Position numbers and translations under genes: made by a program. Source: Rhyacophila brunnea (Eukaryota > Arthropoda > Insecta > Trichoptera > Rhyacophilidae). From it: a DNA stretch of 64,000 bases. Below, one piece after another: positions 34,601 through 45,870 of the stretch. A model generated the notes under the pieces. It made no database searches. It was not told the origin of the DNA and saw only the letters and a program-made list of their open reading frames with translations. Each line of letters opens with the position of its first letter. Positions within the stretch are counted from its first letter, which is position 1. Location of the stretch: contig JAGYXB010000062.1 in the NCBI GenBank assembly GCA_022495005.1, positions 372,001-436,000 of the forward strand. Direction: 5' to 3'.

Positions 34601-36709
34601 TAAACAAACATGGTTTGTTTAAAACACGTTTCAAATGTATAGGTTTATTTCAAATAGAAGAAAATAGATTTTTTCCATGACTATTCCTACGGTGGTTATT
34701 TCACATTCACAAAGTAAACTTGTTATGTTATAGGCTAACTTTCTTTAATACAAGTAACCCTAATATTCAAAATATCAAACATGACCCGTACAAGGGCGGG
34801 GCGTACAAGCTGGGTGTGATGGAGGGCTCGGCGTGTCGGGTCGACCAGATAAGTTAGATAAACACACGTTAAAAATTGGTTTTAACAGTAAAATAAGAGC
34901 TATTTTACTTCAATACTGTAAATACTTTAAAGTATGTGGTGATGCGACGCAATTTTTAATTGTGTATCGATACTCGACAACTTCATAATGCAAGTATTAA
35001 AAATATACTTCTTCTTTTTCTTTTGACCATGTCCGATCCTAATAGGATCATATGGCTCTCCACAGAGTGGAGGTTTGTATTAACAAATTTTGTTTTTACG
35101 AGAAATGGATGTCAGCCACTTGCTCAACCTATTAGGTCCATACTCTGACTCATACACAAATTGAAAAACAATTTGTGTACTTGCCAGACCCAGGATTCGA
35201 ACCTGGAACCCTCGACACTATAGACCGGCCATTAAGCCACGCGGCCATCGTGGGGTTATACTAAATACCCATAATTTTATTTTACCGTGAATACCATTTG
35301 GAAAAGGCTACTGTATACTGCCTTTAACCTTAGCGATAGGTAAGGGGGGCCGACAAAGATCCTAGCCTCGGGGCCCGCTTCATTATGTGAGAACCATGAT
35401 TTCCCTCACAACAACACAGGGAAACAGTGTCATTTGTATGAGTTTAATAAGCGAATTTTAAATATTGAATCACAATTGTAACGTAATTAAATTATAGATC
35501 CTGCAAGAAACGTATTTGAAAAATTAATAACTGGTAGTACGTCATTTAAATATATATAATAATTTAATTTTTAATTTTTATTTTTTTATCCAAGTTCTTC
35601 TGGGAGAAGTTTATAATTATAAAAGTTAAGAATTACTTTGTAAATTTGAATAGTCAATCGTATTATATGTCAAACTGTTTACAAATACATAAGTTTTTTT
35701 TAAATTTTATGGCCTTAATTTAATGCTAATTACCAAACCATAAAACATGATTTTAGTGTAGAAAATTACACATGATATTTTAACGATGTTCACTGCTGTT
35801 ATGTTATCGTATATACATTCAGTTGGTATCGTTTTATTATACCTGGATACTAGGTATAAATAATCATTTATTCGATAGTAAAGGGTCAATTTTACGTTTA
35901 TGTTGTCATTAGACATTTATTTACCTATGTATTTTAAAGTATTTTATATTATATAAGAGATCAAAGTATATGTCATGGATCAAGTAACATAAATTAATAC
36001 ATTCGATTCTATGCGAATCATAATATAGGACTAAGTGTATACATTATATTAACATATTTTTCTACGAAACATAGTTGTAAGCCATTCTCCGAACCCTCTG
36101 AATCCTTACGCTGGATTAAAGATACATTGAAAAACAACATGTATTTTTTTACTAGCTGCGGGTTTGAACCCATGACTTCGTATCAATCCAAAGACGACCG
36201 CTTTACTCACTATGTCACTAAGCAAAATACTTAACAAAAATGCGTTGTAATTATTAATACCCACTGCCAAATAAATTTCCGAATAGAATTAATATTAAGT
36301 TTTTAATTAAGTGCCATAGGCGGATTGTAGATATTATATTAATGATTTTACAAACATTAAAAAAATATCTAATATTATTATATTTTATAAATAAAATATT
36401 ATTTTGTATAAGTTTATCTGTTTTTGAAAAACATGATTACATAGCAAAATAAATCTAATTTTTTGTAGAAATCTTAAGAGCTTTTGTTATTTCTAAGTGA
36501 TTTTTTTCTCGCAGATAAAACTGGAAGCTTCCAGCATATTCATGCCAAAGCTCAAATCAGCTTTGCCGCTTCCGGCGAGCACTGCACATTCGCGGGATCC
36601 TCACCACCACGATATCTACCAGCTGTGCGCATGTGGAAATGGAAAGCTTTTCCTGGCGTCGCCGCACGGCGTCTGCGCGGCGAAAGAAGACAGCTACATC
36701 TGTCGATGA
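25389..36709 (+). CDS. Scgdelta: Gamma/delta/zeta-type sarcoglycan, five coding exons, whole gene span
   Basis: Joining 25389-25607, 26537-26726, 28903-29095, 32220-32343 and 36515-36709 gives 921 nt, that is 306 residues plus TGA, with every intron GT-AG and phases 0, 1, 2, 0. Seen in the protein: a basic cytosolic N-terminus with GWRKRC just before a single membrane segment (about residues 43-66); an extracellular repeat region with [15 protein letters not shown] and TPLVRA; one N-F-S glycosylation sequon at residue 118; and a C-terminal cysteine cluster (C280, C282, C296, C305). This order and length match gamma/delta/zeta sarcoglycans (about 290 residues), type II membrane glycoproteins of the dystrophin-associated complex that help link cytoskeleton to matrix in muscle. 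Drosophila has one such gene, so orthology to Scgdelta is likely, though the paralogue name is inference. A TTCCAG acceptor ends one base before the ATG, so the 5'UTR is split. An ATTAAA lies at 36757. The introns are full of mobile elements. Confidence 0.93.
25608..26536 (+). other. Sarcoglycan intron 1 (between coding exons 1 and 2)
   Basis: GT-AG intron made of AT-rich sequence with no recognisable mobile element or gene. Small open frames inside it have AT-driven composition and no family resemblance. Confidence 0.85.
26537..26726 (+). CDS. Scgdelta: Sarcoglycan coding exon 2
   Basis: Encodes residues 74-136 plus the first base of codon 137. The acceptor is TTATAG at 26536 and the donor ATTG|GTAAGT at 26727, phase 1. 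The peptide opens [19 protein letters not shown], the region after the membrane segment that is conserved among sarcoglycans, and carries the N-F-S glycosylation sequon at residue 118. Confidence 0.93.
26727..28902 (+). other. Sarcoglycan intron 2
   Basis: GT-AG intron of about 2.2 kb. Near 27085-27140 there is a weak tRNA-like stretch. At 28690-28795 there is a degenerate copy of the repeat described at 53726-53842. Nothing coding is supported. Confidence 0.8.
28903..29095 (+). CDS. Scgdelta: Sarcoglycan coding exon 3
   Basis: Completes Gly137 and encodes up to the first two bases of codon 201. The acceptor is GTTACAG at 28902. The donor GTAAGT starts at 29096, phase 2. It holds the most recognisable family block ([18 protein letters not shown] followed by TPLVRA). 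The exon is clearly GC-richer than its introns, as expected for constrained coding sequence in an AT-rich genome. Confidence 0.93.
29965..31364. mobile_element. Long palindromic (foldback) element, full-length copy
   Basis: The two arms, each close to 690 bases, are reverse complements with only scattered mismatches. The left begins TTAAGGGGGGACATGCTCG; the right ends with its complement. The arms meet around a T-rich loop near 30640-30690. TTAA stands at both outer edges and could be a piggyBac-style target duplication or part of the element. No coding capacity is supported; the open frames here are palindrome shadows. It lies in sarcoglycan intron 3, so the primary transcript would carry it as an extensive hairpin. 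Confidence 0.88.
31766..32170. mobile_element. Inverted-repeat MITE just upstream of exon 4
   Basis: The left end reads GCGCCTGTACACGTGCATGG then TTTACTG. The right end in reverse complement reads CCCCTTTTACACTGCATGAG then TTTACTG, an imperfect terminal inverted repeat of about 28 bases. The flanks are both TAATA-rich, so a duplication cannot be resolved. No coding content. The superfamily is not assigned. Confidence 0.55.
32220..32343 (+). CDS. Scgdelta: Sarcoglycan coding exon 4
   Basis: Completes Val201 and encodes to Ala242, with [10 protein letters not shown] and AGDITATC, matching the vertebrate delta-sarcoglycan region of the same order. The acceptor is GTGTCTAG at 32219 and the donor GCA|GTAAGT at 32344, phase 0. 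The acceptor lies only about 50 bases after the end of an inverted-repeat element (31766-32170). The exon is flanked by two related palindromic elements, at 29965-31364 and 33224-33966. Confidence 0.92.
33224..33966. mobile_element. Internally deleted copy of the palindromic element
   Basis: Starts TTAAGGGGGGACATGCTCAG and ends with the near complement (GAGCATGTCCGCCC). Both arms align with the outer parts of 29965-31364, but the central several hundred bases are gone and the arms have diverged more from each other. The right-hand TTAA is degraded to TTTG. It sits in sarcoglycan intron 4. Confidence 0.82.
34081..34314 (+). repeat. tRNA-derived SINE (family A), copy 2
   Basis: The clearest copy: a tRNA-like head with A-box-like GAGCGATTTAAGCGTTGGCC and a perfect B box GGTTCGAATCC (34126-34136), a body with ACCTAATAGGTTGAGCAAG, and a tail GTCGGACATGGTCGAAAGAA. 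It lies in sense orientation in sarcoglycan intron 4. The 78-codon frame across it has no coding meaning. Confidence 0.82.
35009..35256 (-). repeat. tRNA-derived SINE (family A), copy 3
   Basis: Minus-strand copy with B box GGTTCGAATCC, the shared body, and a tail ending GAAAAAGAAGAAG at 35009. It faces copy 2 about 700 bases away, making an inverted SINE pair inside sarcoglycan intron 4. Confidence 0.82.
36050..36226 (-). repeat. tRNA-derived SINE-like repeat (family C)
   Basis: On the minus strand a tRNA-like head with ATAGTGAGTAAAGCGGTCG and B box GGGTTCAAACCCGC precedes a tail region that includes TTCAATGTATCTTTAATCCA. The head differs from families A and B. It is too degenerate for a functional tRNA. 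Confidence 0.5.
36515..36709 (+). CDS. Scgdelta: Sarcoglycan terminal coding exon 5
   Basis: Encodes residues 243-306 and TGA at 36707-36709, after acceptor CTCGCAG at 36514. It opens [13 protein letters not shown] and contains [12 protein letters not shown] and the last two cysteines. These four clustered cysteines form the conserved EGF-like C-terminus of this family, which is disulphide-bonded and needed for complex assembly in vertebrate members. Confidence 0.93.
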   Translation: MKLEASSIFMPKLKSALPLPASTAHSRDPHHHDIYQLCACGNGKLFLASPHGVCAAKEDSYICR

Positions 36710-36965
36710 TCTATGATATTACTCTAGAAAATTAATTGTATTAGAAATTATTGAGTATTAAATTGATACAGTACATTTTTCATTATTTAATTTTTTAAAC
36801 CTATACTAATTACAATATATTACATGTTAATATTTTACTACTGAGAATTCCCAATCTTTTGTATTTTTTTTTTTATTTTTTATGAAATGATCCGTTATTT
36901 ACTGATGACATAATATACGTACGACAACACAACATGTCATAAATCTTGAGCAACTATTAAATTAA
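36710..36965 (+). other. Probable 3' UTR of the sarcoglycan gene
   Basis: AT-rich sequence follows the stop codon. Variant polyadenylation hexamers ATTAAA occur at 36757-36762 and again near 36958. The actual 3' end cannot be fixed without transcript data. Confidence 0.4.
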
Positions 36966-39900
36966 AACGAAATGCAGTTTTTGTCGTTATTTTCATTTTT
37001 AAGAAAAATACTTTTCCAAATAGATTTTTTGTTCGAATGTAAGTTAGTATTGTTTAATCATATAACTATTTTTAATCTATTGCATTAAAATTGTGAATGA
37101 CGTTCTACCAATATGCTAGATCTAGTTCTACTGACGAAACTGCTCGACTTCTAAAAAGGTATATTTTTAATTTAAACAACATATTGTATTTTCACATTAT
37201 AATTGTACACAAATTGCAATAATAATTAGTATACAATTATAATTTCTGAAGTTTAAATAATTAAACTAAATTTTTTTTTTTTAAATCAATTTTTTCGTTA
37301 TCAGACATTAAATTTTATTATGGAGAAAAGATGAATATCGAAACTAGATATTTTTTTACTACGTGTCAATGCAGCTTCCTTTGAATATTCATTTATATAC
37401 CTAATCGTTTTATCACTCTAAAATAATGGCGCTTGATTTCGAATGAAGGCTCTATTTGGATGCATGGTGAATAATTCAACATGCAGTTACTAAATGATTA
37501 TATTGAGTACATTTTTTTGAAAGTTTTAAAATATTTAAAAGGAAAAATTCTTGCGTGTATACAGTAAATACTCAATACATCGTCTTGCAATAAATATATA
37601 TAACATTATCATTAAAATCACAAATTAATTATATTTAAAATAACACCTTTTATTTTTGACATGTTAAATTCAATTTAACTAAATGTAAAAAGTATGATTT
37701 TAATTAAAAATATTTTGTTCATATTTATAGAGTTTAGTAAAATTTAAATAATGATAAAATGAATATCGGTAAATTGTATAAATGTATAAAATAAATTTAA
37801 AATATTATCGTTGAGCTTATAATATTTATATCGTATAATTAAATTAAAATCGTATTGTGTACATTAAATTTACTTTAACTAGGTACTAAATTGTTAAGCA
37901 TATTGCATACGTTATGAATACAACTTTTATTTTAATTCTGAAAAATTTTAAATGCTATGCTTTTTTAGTTTGTAATTTAATTTATTTCCGTATGTACTTT
38001 AACTAATTATTTTAAAAAGAAATTTAAAAAGCAAAATAGCAAGCTTGTTAAATAAATATCACGTAAAATAATAACGGTTTATAAAAGATTTAATATATCG
38101 TGGCCTATATACAAAATAAATTGTACCGTTTATAATATTATTCTCGTACTTAAAAAGACTATCATGATGGTATGAAACAAATAAATATTTTGTAGTGAAT
38201 AGATAACAGTTTTACGTATAAATCGAAATAAATATGTGATGGAAATTAAATTATTTATTAAAAGTCAATTGTGAGCGACTGCATAATTTAGTAGACGTGT
38301 AGAATTAAAAAATGTTATTTATTGTCAATTATTCTTATGATTGCTGTCTATCTACTATTAAAACGTTAATTACGTAATATAATTTAATAATTTTTGAAAC
38401 ACATAGACATACAAAGATTTATATTCGGTGTTCACAATCCCAGATCACAATTAAACAATAAAAATTTTATTACTTTACTTATAAATTGAAGAGCTAAGTA
38501 GAAGAAGGTGCCATCCTATAGTTTTAAGAAAGATGCGTCTAGAAATGATGATACCCATATACATTTGTATAATTATATAATCAGATCAAAATGATTTTTA
38601 ATATAATGGTGCCGCAACATACTACCTAAGTATTATCTATCCCCATTTTCTATATAGCTCTTAAATTATGCAATTGAATAATATGACAAACATAAGTATA
38701 CATAAATACATTTTTTATCAAATAATTCATTTTATTATTATTATGTACAATAAATGAAATTGAATTAACATAGGTATTGATTTGTAAAGTGGTAATGTAA
38801 AAATTAATGTATTTTTTTGTAGTATTTCCCAATGTCATGTACCTATATCAAAGATTGCCACAAATTTACAAAAAAAAATGTACTTAGCTATATTTTCATT
38901 GTTGTAATTTTCGATTATTTCATGTAAAGCTCTTAATCTGAACTATATCCAATATTTTGTAAATAATTGATTATAAATAATTTTATTATATTCAACAACA
39001 TTATAATATTGTAAATTTTTGAAAGACAGGTTTAATTAAAACTTTATATTGATTTTAGTATATATACGATAATAACTATGACGCGTAGAAGTTGTGTGTT
39101 TTTTAATTCAATATAAACTCAGTTTCACAAAAATGGACCTCAGTCCAGTACGACCCAATAAACGAATCAATTTTAAAATTTTGGGTCAACAAAATTTTGT
39201 ACGAAATTTATTAACACATCAAGAATAGTTTATTATTAATAAAAATAAACATTTTCAATTAATCAATGACTGAATTGAAAAGATTTAAATATAAAAAAAA
39301 GTATACTTATAAGTATAACTAGTATTCTTATGTTATTTGATAAATAAAATTATAAAAATACTCCAAAAATAAATATTACTATGAAATGATTATAAACGTG
39401 TTATAGAAACTGATCCCCCATCGTGTAGGCATTTGATATCGCTTTCTATTGCCTTGTAAATAATTATAATAAAACTCATAATACAAATGTACATAATCAT
39501 AGAAATTGTATATAAATTTGCAGTTTAAATATATGAACCTGAATAAACTGTTGAAAAAAGTGTTTTAAATTATTTTATTTAACTATTATTTCAACCCTTG
39601 TTAACCAGTACCTACAATTTTCTTATATTAGTGAATTACTATTATCATCGAGTGACAAACAAACCTGCTCTATTAAAATCAATGGAAAAAACAATACTCT
39701 GAAATTATACTGAACCGGAAGTATAAAATTTTCCACATTGTATTGAATGTGAAAACATAAATAATATATTAAAAGAAATGCTTATTATGGTTGCGTGAAA
39801 TATAAGATAGGTACTGGAAGAGATTAGTCAAGAACCAGCACGCATGGATATGGGGTAGCAACAACATAGAAGAATAATCATTTTCTTCTAGGCTGTGTGC

Positions 39901-40479
39901 CTAGTGGGAGTAATCACATGGCAAGTAACGCTGGACCAAAGAGAATGACACTTCTACTTTCCCCATTTTCCGACGGTGGAGTGTGAAATGGATACAATGT
40001 GTAAATAATTCTTGCTAAACTCGACATAGGAAGCTTTATCGATGGCTTCAGCGCCATATTTTATTAGGAGTTTTTCACCGAATTAGAAAAAAATGTGACA
40101 AATTCCACCTATATTTCGCAAGAAGATTCCTAAGATAATCGGTACAAGCTCAGTTGGGAGTCACAGCTTTAGGACTAAATTGTAATTATTTATATTTTTT
40201 TAAACCTAATTTATCGAATTAAAAATGTACACTGGTTCAGTAAAACTTATCACTATTTCCTTAATCAATAGACTTCGATATAGCAATCTCTAACTGTTGG
40301 TCAGTGAGGAAATGGGATAATAATATATTCCTATTGATAGTTTTTAAATATGTATTCATACAATGATAAGAGTATGTAAGTATGCTTAAAATCACGGGAA
40401 TAAAAACCTTCGACAACTTTTACGTATTCTAACTAATAGGATCAAGACCAGAAAAGACATAATAGACAGAAAAGCATTG
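36966..40479. other. AT-rich intergenic DNA downstream of sarcoglycan
   Basis: Very AT-rich; no gene, RNA or bounded element recognised. The frame at 38650-38838 is compositional. A slightly GC-richer patch at 39790-40060 shows nothing interpretable. Confidence 0.5.
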
Positions 40480-41610
40480 AAATGAAAACACTTAAGTCGG
40501 CACACACATCAAAACTCGTCTCGTATGCAACGTGTCGAATATATCAATGTGACGTCATCGTTATTCACAAACCATACGTTGCCAGATGGATCTCCGCAGA
40601 TTGGTCGAATGTAACTTTTTATTTTGAAAAAATATCTAGTGCTGCTATCAACAAATCGCACACCTAAGAATTGGTCATTCCTACACCGGCTGGCCGGTCT
40701 CCGCATTCAAATATAAAATACGTTTCGAAAGGTTACGCGCGATTGTCACTATATAGATGTGCGTGGTCTTTATATGCAACATTGAAACGACGTTCCTAGA
40801 AAATTCGATTTATGACTATGTGGCAGACGAGGCGAGTTTAGATGAGAGAGCCGGCTAAATGTACGGTGCACAGAAGTTAAGAATACACACAAAGCTTGAA
40901 ATGGACCGGAGTGCCGTTCCGGTTCGTGAAATTAGTAAAATTATCGCTTCGACTCGTGGAAAAAATAGTTTGACCACCTGAGCTAGATATGCCATATAAT
41001 AAAAAATCTAACACGTGTATTTTTATACAATACAGATAAAATTTTGGTAACTATGTAAACATCTTCAGAAAATTGTGCAAAAGTGAAAAGGTGCTGGATA
41101 TATACATAGGGAACAAAATTCCAAAATGCGCAGATAAAAATATGAATGATCTAAGCTTATATTCTACACTTCGCGTTGACCAGATGGCCGTCATTCTCTC
41201 GACAGGCCTCCCAAAAAAATAAAAGATATCTTCTTTGCTACTAAGCATTTTAAAACAATGTCGTGAACAATAATATAAGAAGAAGATGCAATTTAACATA
41301 ATAACAGCTATATTTAAATTATTCAACTTGTATACATGAAAAAAAAAACGCCTATTTCAGACGGCAGTTTTTTAAAGACAGGTAAATCTGTGTAAACAAT
41401 GCTCGGCTCGAGACGTCTTCGCAGTGTTGTGAGCTAATGCTCCGTATTAATGCGACACGCTCGCCCGCTGTGAGGCTTAGCGGATCTTTTCGTTCGCAAT
41501 CCTCGACGCCTAGTTATGTCGTTGTTCGAGATTGTACCCTCTGCGACTTACTTTAAATGTTTGCACACTTCAGACTGTGTTATTATAGGAGAGATTTATT
41601 TCAAGTACGT
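40480..41610. promoter_or_regulatory. GC-richer, CpG-retaining region, promoter-like
   Basis: Two sub-blocks (40480-40940 and 41395-41610) have more GC and CpG than anything nearby. The first contains a full CRE-type palindrome TGACGTCA (40550-40557). The second is dense in CG words and ends near CAA|GTACGT at about 41603, which could be a splice donor. No long coding frame exists. I infer a promoter and leader exon or an enhancer; an unrecognised transposon is the alternative. Confidence 0.3.
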
Positions 41611-42070
41611 ACTCTAATCGATAAATATTCAGTGATTGCAACTGGATGTGTGATTCTTCTACTTTATTTAATAACTTTGTATCTGTATAAATATCAGTTG
41701 AGTATTGCAGTAGATTGTATTTGACGTTTATAATATGATTACAAATTATTATTAATTGTTATTGACAAAGTATAATTGGACGGATAATGCAATGTTTTGA
41801 TGGATATTTGTGTCGCCTTTTGGATTTTTTTTGGTAAATACCTGTTTTATAAATATTATTCATTTGAAAATGTCCCTCTGAGACGGACAAAACCGGTCCA
41901 GATTTATTTATTAAAAGTGGAATAAGTACTAAAAAAATTTGCGTTTTATTAATTTAATCAATAATACAATACCTTTCCACTATGAATTAATAGTTAACAC
42001 AATAAAAGAAATGACAATAGTAGCTCAATTTCGAAAGCGCTTCAGAGAATAGGTACTATAAGAGCCATTA
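41611..42070. other. AT-rich intergenic DNA
   Basis: Nothing recognised. Confidence 0.5.
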
Positions 42071-42074
42071 GTTA

Positions 42075-42330
42075 AAATTTGTCGTAATTAAGTATGGTAT
42101 CTTTAGCATAGTGGTCTATGTGCGTGGGTGTGTAACCCGAGAGATGCAGGTTCGATTCCTTCCTGGTTAAGACGGTTTTCAAAAAGATTTTATCTATTGG
42201 TTATAATATATTTTCACAGCAGTGTTTTCGAAGTGATGTATGTGCAACAATTCTAATGTTATTTTTTCTTAACTTAACTTAACTTAAATCATGTGAATTA
42301 TTCGTTGAATAAAATAGTTACTAAGTAATT
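42075..42330 (+). repeat. tRNA-derived SINE (family B), copy 1
   Basis: The tRNA-like head has A box TTAGCATAGTGGTCTATG and a perfect B box GGTTCGATTCC (about 42149-42159). It is followed by a body with AAAAAGATTTTATCTATTGG and a tail with GAATTATTCGTTGAATAAAA. The same head and tail occur in inverse orientation at 55850-56030, and the tail at 56115-56290. A (CTTAA)4 run lies at 42268-42287. Confidence 0.75.
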
Positions 42331-43767
42331 AAAAACATGGTTTAGTATTATATGTATATTTAAAATCGCAATAGCATGAATTTAAAAGAAAGATAACAAT
42401 GTTTTATGATATTATGCGGTTATAACATTAGATTATTTTGTAACCTATATATTATGATTTCTTTTAAACATGAACTAAAAATATTTTTTATTTTTTTAAT
42501 AAAATTTTCGATTTACGAAAATTTACTATTGTAAAAATTTCTTTGCATCTCTTATGCATTTTGGAATGAATCTTCGGTTCCATCAGCATATTGTAAAGTA
42601 AACTTGCTCTGATTTTTTATTCAAAGAAATTATAAGTGAGACAATACACATTCTTTTGGGTTCCATGAAAACAGCAAAGTTGAATTCAATACAATAATGA
42701 CGTTAGTCTGTTGATAAAATATGATTTTTAATTAACCATTAAAACTATATTAAACGCATAACTACCGAATGAGCCAAGAGTTTTCTGTGTCTACAATATA
42801 ATTTTACTATCTGCTTCCAACTATTAAAGTATAATAAATACCATTCATATTTTTTTGATTTACCCATATGCATACTAAATTTGTCTTATTGTAATATAAT
42901 TGTTACGATAAAGAATCTGTAAGTACATTTTATTATATATATATTATACTTACATAGTTTTATGGTAAAATATATATTATGGATATAATTTATGCCGGCT
43001 ATGGAAAGCCCTCCCTTACTCTGAAGCGATGCTACAAAGGCGATCTATGCGTTGCAGGTCTGGCATGGCAAAAAGCGTGAGATTTGGCGATGGATCGAAG
43101 GAAGTGACGTAAACTTGCGCTTGCTCTATGCTCTAATACTGCGGTGTGACAGGATGAAGTGAATGAAGTGAGGGAATTTATGCCATTGTTATCTATTAAA
43201 AATACAAATGTTTTCAATATATGTATTTTATTTTATTATTTATACCTATATAAAATTAATTACAATGGTTTTGTTTTCAAAATCATATTTTTCAATTCGA
43301 AAAAAATCATTGTGATTTCTGTTACAATCAAAAACTTTTGATGCAAATTTTTATTTCAATAATATTATATCATCAATAAAAACTTCAAAACTGATCGACA
43401 ATTGTAAAACTTAATTTAAAAGCGTCATTCTATGAAAAACATTCCTCTCTATAATTCCCATAAAAGCTCCTTCATATAATACACAGTCTATATTAACATT
43501 TCGAAATGAATAATTTATTTCTCTCTCCTTCCGTGGTACGCTTTGGTCTGATTCTTCTTTTGTGTGTGCTTCAAGCCAAATTGTACGGATTAACTCAATA
43601 AAACAGGACTTAAGTGTTATAATTATTACAAGAGGGTTTAGGGAGTTATTTTATACAAAAACTGATTGTTTTTACTTTACTGAATCAGGTTTGCATTATT
43701 TGAAAGCTTTAAATTTCAATAATTTTAATTGTGTTCCATAAATTGCGCTTAAATAATTATTTAGATA
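42331..43767. other. Intergenic DNA with a small GC-richer patch
   Basis: AT-rich apart from 42990-43190, which is GC-richer and flanked on both sides by AATTTATGCC in direct orientation. No protein family could be read there. It may be a small insertion. Confidence 0.4.
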
Positions 43768-45064
43768 CGAAGGTGGGTCAATAAGTCCTTAGAAAAGCCG
43801 ACAGGTGGCGCGACTAGTACTGTAAGCGGTTTGTTTTCATGCAGCGGCACTACCGATTCAGTATGCTGCGAAGTTTCAATCAGATTGGTCGGGTTGTTGT
43901 GTGTTTCTCGTACATTTAAAAAAAAAATTTGCTTGTGGAAAATTGAAAAATGGAAAATGGAGAAAATTGAGTTTAGAGCTGTTATTAAACATTTTAATAT
44001 AAAAGGGTTAACAGCAAAGGAAATAAAAAATAAGTTGGATTTAGTTCACGGCATATCTGCTCCTTCACTTGCAACTATTTATAACTGGTTAAATGAATTT
44101 AAACGTGGTCGTACATCAACAAAGGATGAACCACGCTCAGGACGTCCTTGTAGAGGTGACTACACCAGAAATGATCAATAAAATCCACGATATGGTGTTA
44201 AGTGACCGAAGATTAAAGTTGAGTGAGATAATTGAGGTTACAGGGATCTCAAAAGGTAGCGTCATTTCTATTTTACATGACAAATTGGGCATGAAAAATA
44301 TTTCTGCAAGATGGGTGCCGCGTTTGCTCACAGTCGACAATAAACGCAATAGGGTGGTGGCCTCTAAAGCCCTGTTGTCGCTCATGCAACGCAATCCGGA
44401 TGAATTTTTCGTCGCTTTGTGACTGTAGATGAAACATGGATACACCACTATACTCCCGAGACGAAAGAACAGTCAAAGCAGTGGATTGCGAAGGCAAACC
44501 ATGTCCAAAGAAGGCGAAAACCGTAAAATCAGCTGGTAAGGTTATGGCTACTGTATTTTGGGATGCACGTGAAATTATTTTCGTTGACTATTTGGAAAAA
44601 GGAAAAACAATAACAGGGGATTATTATGCATCTTTATTGGACCAGCTAAAAAACAAAATTGAAGAAAAACGGCCTCATTTAAACAGGAAAAAAATCCTCT
44701 TTCATCAGGACAATGCCCGTGTTCACACATGTTTACGATCAATGGCTAAAATTGAAGAATTGAAGTTCGAATTGGTCGACCACCCACCGTATTCGCCAGA
44801 TTTAGCCCCCAGTGACTTTTTCCTTTTCCCAAACTTAAAAAAATGGCTAAGTGGACAACGTTTTTTTTCAAATGAAGAAGTCATCGATCGGACAAATGCT
44901 TATTTTGAGGACCTTCCGAAAACTTATTTTTCTGACGGTTTAAAAAAAATTGAGAAACGTCTAACCAAGTGTATTGAGCTCCAAGGAGATTATGTATGAA
45001 AAAAAAATACAAAAATAAAAACTGTTTTAATGCTTTTTTCTAAGGAATTATTGACCCACCCTCG
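43768..45064 (+). mobile_element. mariner element, full length (1297 bp), TA target duplication
   Basis: The terminal inverted repeats are about 30 bases: the left starts CGAAGGTGGGTCAATAAG, and the right in reverse complement starts CGAGGGTGGGTCAATAAT, both continuing TCCTTAGAAAA. TA flanks both ends (43766-43767 and 45065-45066). Length and structure are those of a complete mariner. It carries one transposase gene, now frameshifted. Confidence 0.93.
43957..44999 (+). pseudogene. mariner transposase, DD34D, frameshifted
   Basis: The cut-and-paste transposase can be read in four pieces. The first has an N-terminal paired-like DNA-binding region (IKHFNIKGLTAKEIKNKL, TIYNWLNEFKRGR) up to SGRP near 44145. 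Then EVTTPEMINKIHDMVLSDRR in the next frame runs to NPDEFF near 44410. Then FVTVDETWIHHYTPETK. Then PKKAKTVKSAGKVMATVFWD to the end at 44999. The catalytic aspartates are present (VDETW; HQDNARVH; and APSDFFLF, with 34 residues between the last two), so the active site is intact in sequence. At least three frameshifts (about 44145, 44410 and 44495) prevent a full product. Consensus mariner transposases are about 345 residues, which fits. Confidence 0.9.
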
Positions 45065-45479
45065 TAAGTTACTTAAATTTTAGATAGATATCTACGTCTA
45101 TTTAAGTCACACGTATGCATTCTCACAATATATTCATACAATTTTGTCAAGCCTACGTATATGTGATTTTTTGTTTCGATTACTACAACACCACTGCCAG
45201 AAAAATATTTTTATTAAAATAGAAAAAAATAGTTTTAGTAGGTTTAAAAAATAAACATAGATATTTCATATTATTACGAATAAAATTTAAGTATAAAATT
45301 AATATAATTTTATTTCGATATCCGAAAAAGGTCTGAAGTTTTTCTTTGTCTAAATAAATAAAATGACTTTGAAATAATAAAAAAAAATTGTCATGAACCA
45401 AGTGGGTTTTTCTAAATGATTCTCATATTTTTGTTAATAGGGTAGTTTTTTTTATATGCCCTAAATAACACAAAAAATA

Positions 45480-45870
45480 ACGTTCTTCTAAATAAAACTA
45501 TTTTCTTCTTATTGTTCTTGGCATCATCCAATTTTGGCTTTTGACCATATATCACAAATACTACGAATAATATTAGCTTCTAAGTCGTCAATTGTTGCTG
45601 ATTTATCAGCAATAACCAGTAACTTCACTTATCTTTGCAGAAAACAATCTAGAGGTATTAAATCGCACGACCATGTAGGCCAATAATTATTGACAGGTCC
45701 ATTTCTCGAATTTAATGTATCGCCAATTTTTAATTTTAATTAATCGATGGTTGCCGTCGTCATATAGCACGCAGTGCCATCCTGTTGAAACCACATCTTG
45801 TCAGACAATTTAATGAAAATTTTCAATAAAAAAAATCATTTTCTGGTAACGATCAAATTTTCAGCGTCAC
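45480..45870 (-). pseudogene. mariner-like transposase relic, second type
   Basis: The minus strand reads MWFQQDGTACYMTTATID, then WPTWSCDLIPLDCFL, then VIADKSATIDDLEANIIRSI. These correspond to QQDGA.CH.....I, WPPRS.DLTPLDYFLWG and ADKP.TI..L..NI in Tc/mariner transposases common in insects. Stops and at least one frameshift are present and no terminal repeats were found. This lineage differs from the mariner just upstream. Confidence 0.65.

Noticed and set aside
36484..36735. 83-codon frame overlapping sarcoglycan exon 5
   Set aside because: It is an alternative-frame shadow; the 36515-36709 frame matches the sarcoglycan C-terminus and joins exon 4 in phase.
42100..42175. Possible functional tRNA gene
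   Set aside because: A and B boxes are good, but the acceptor stem does not close well and the head continues into a body shared with other copies, so it is a SINE.
42268..42287. (CTTAA)4 considered as a telomere-type repeat
   Set aside because: Too short, not the insect TTAGG unit, and internal to a SINE.
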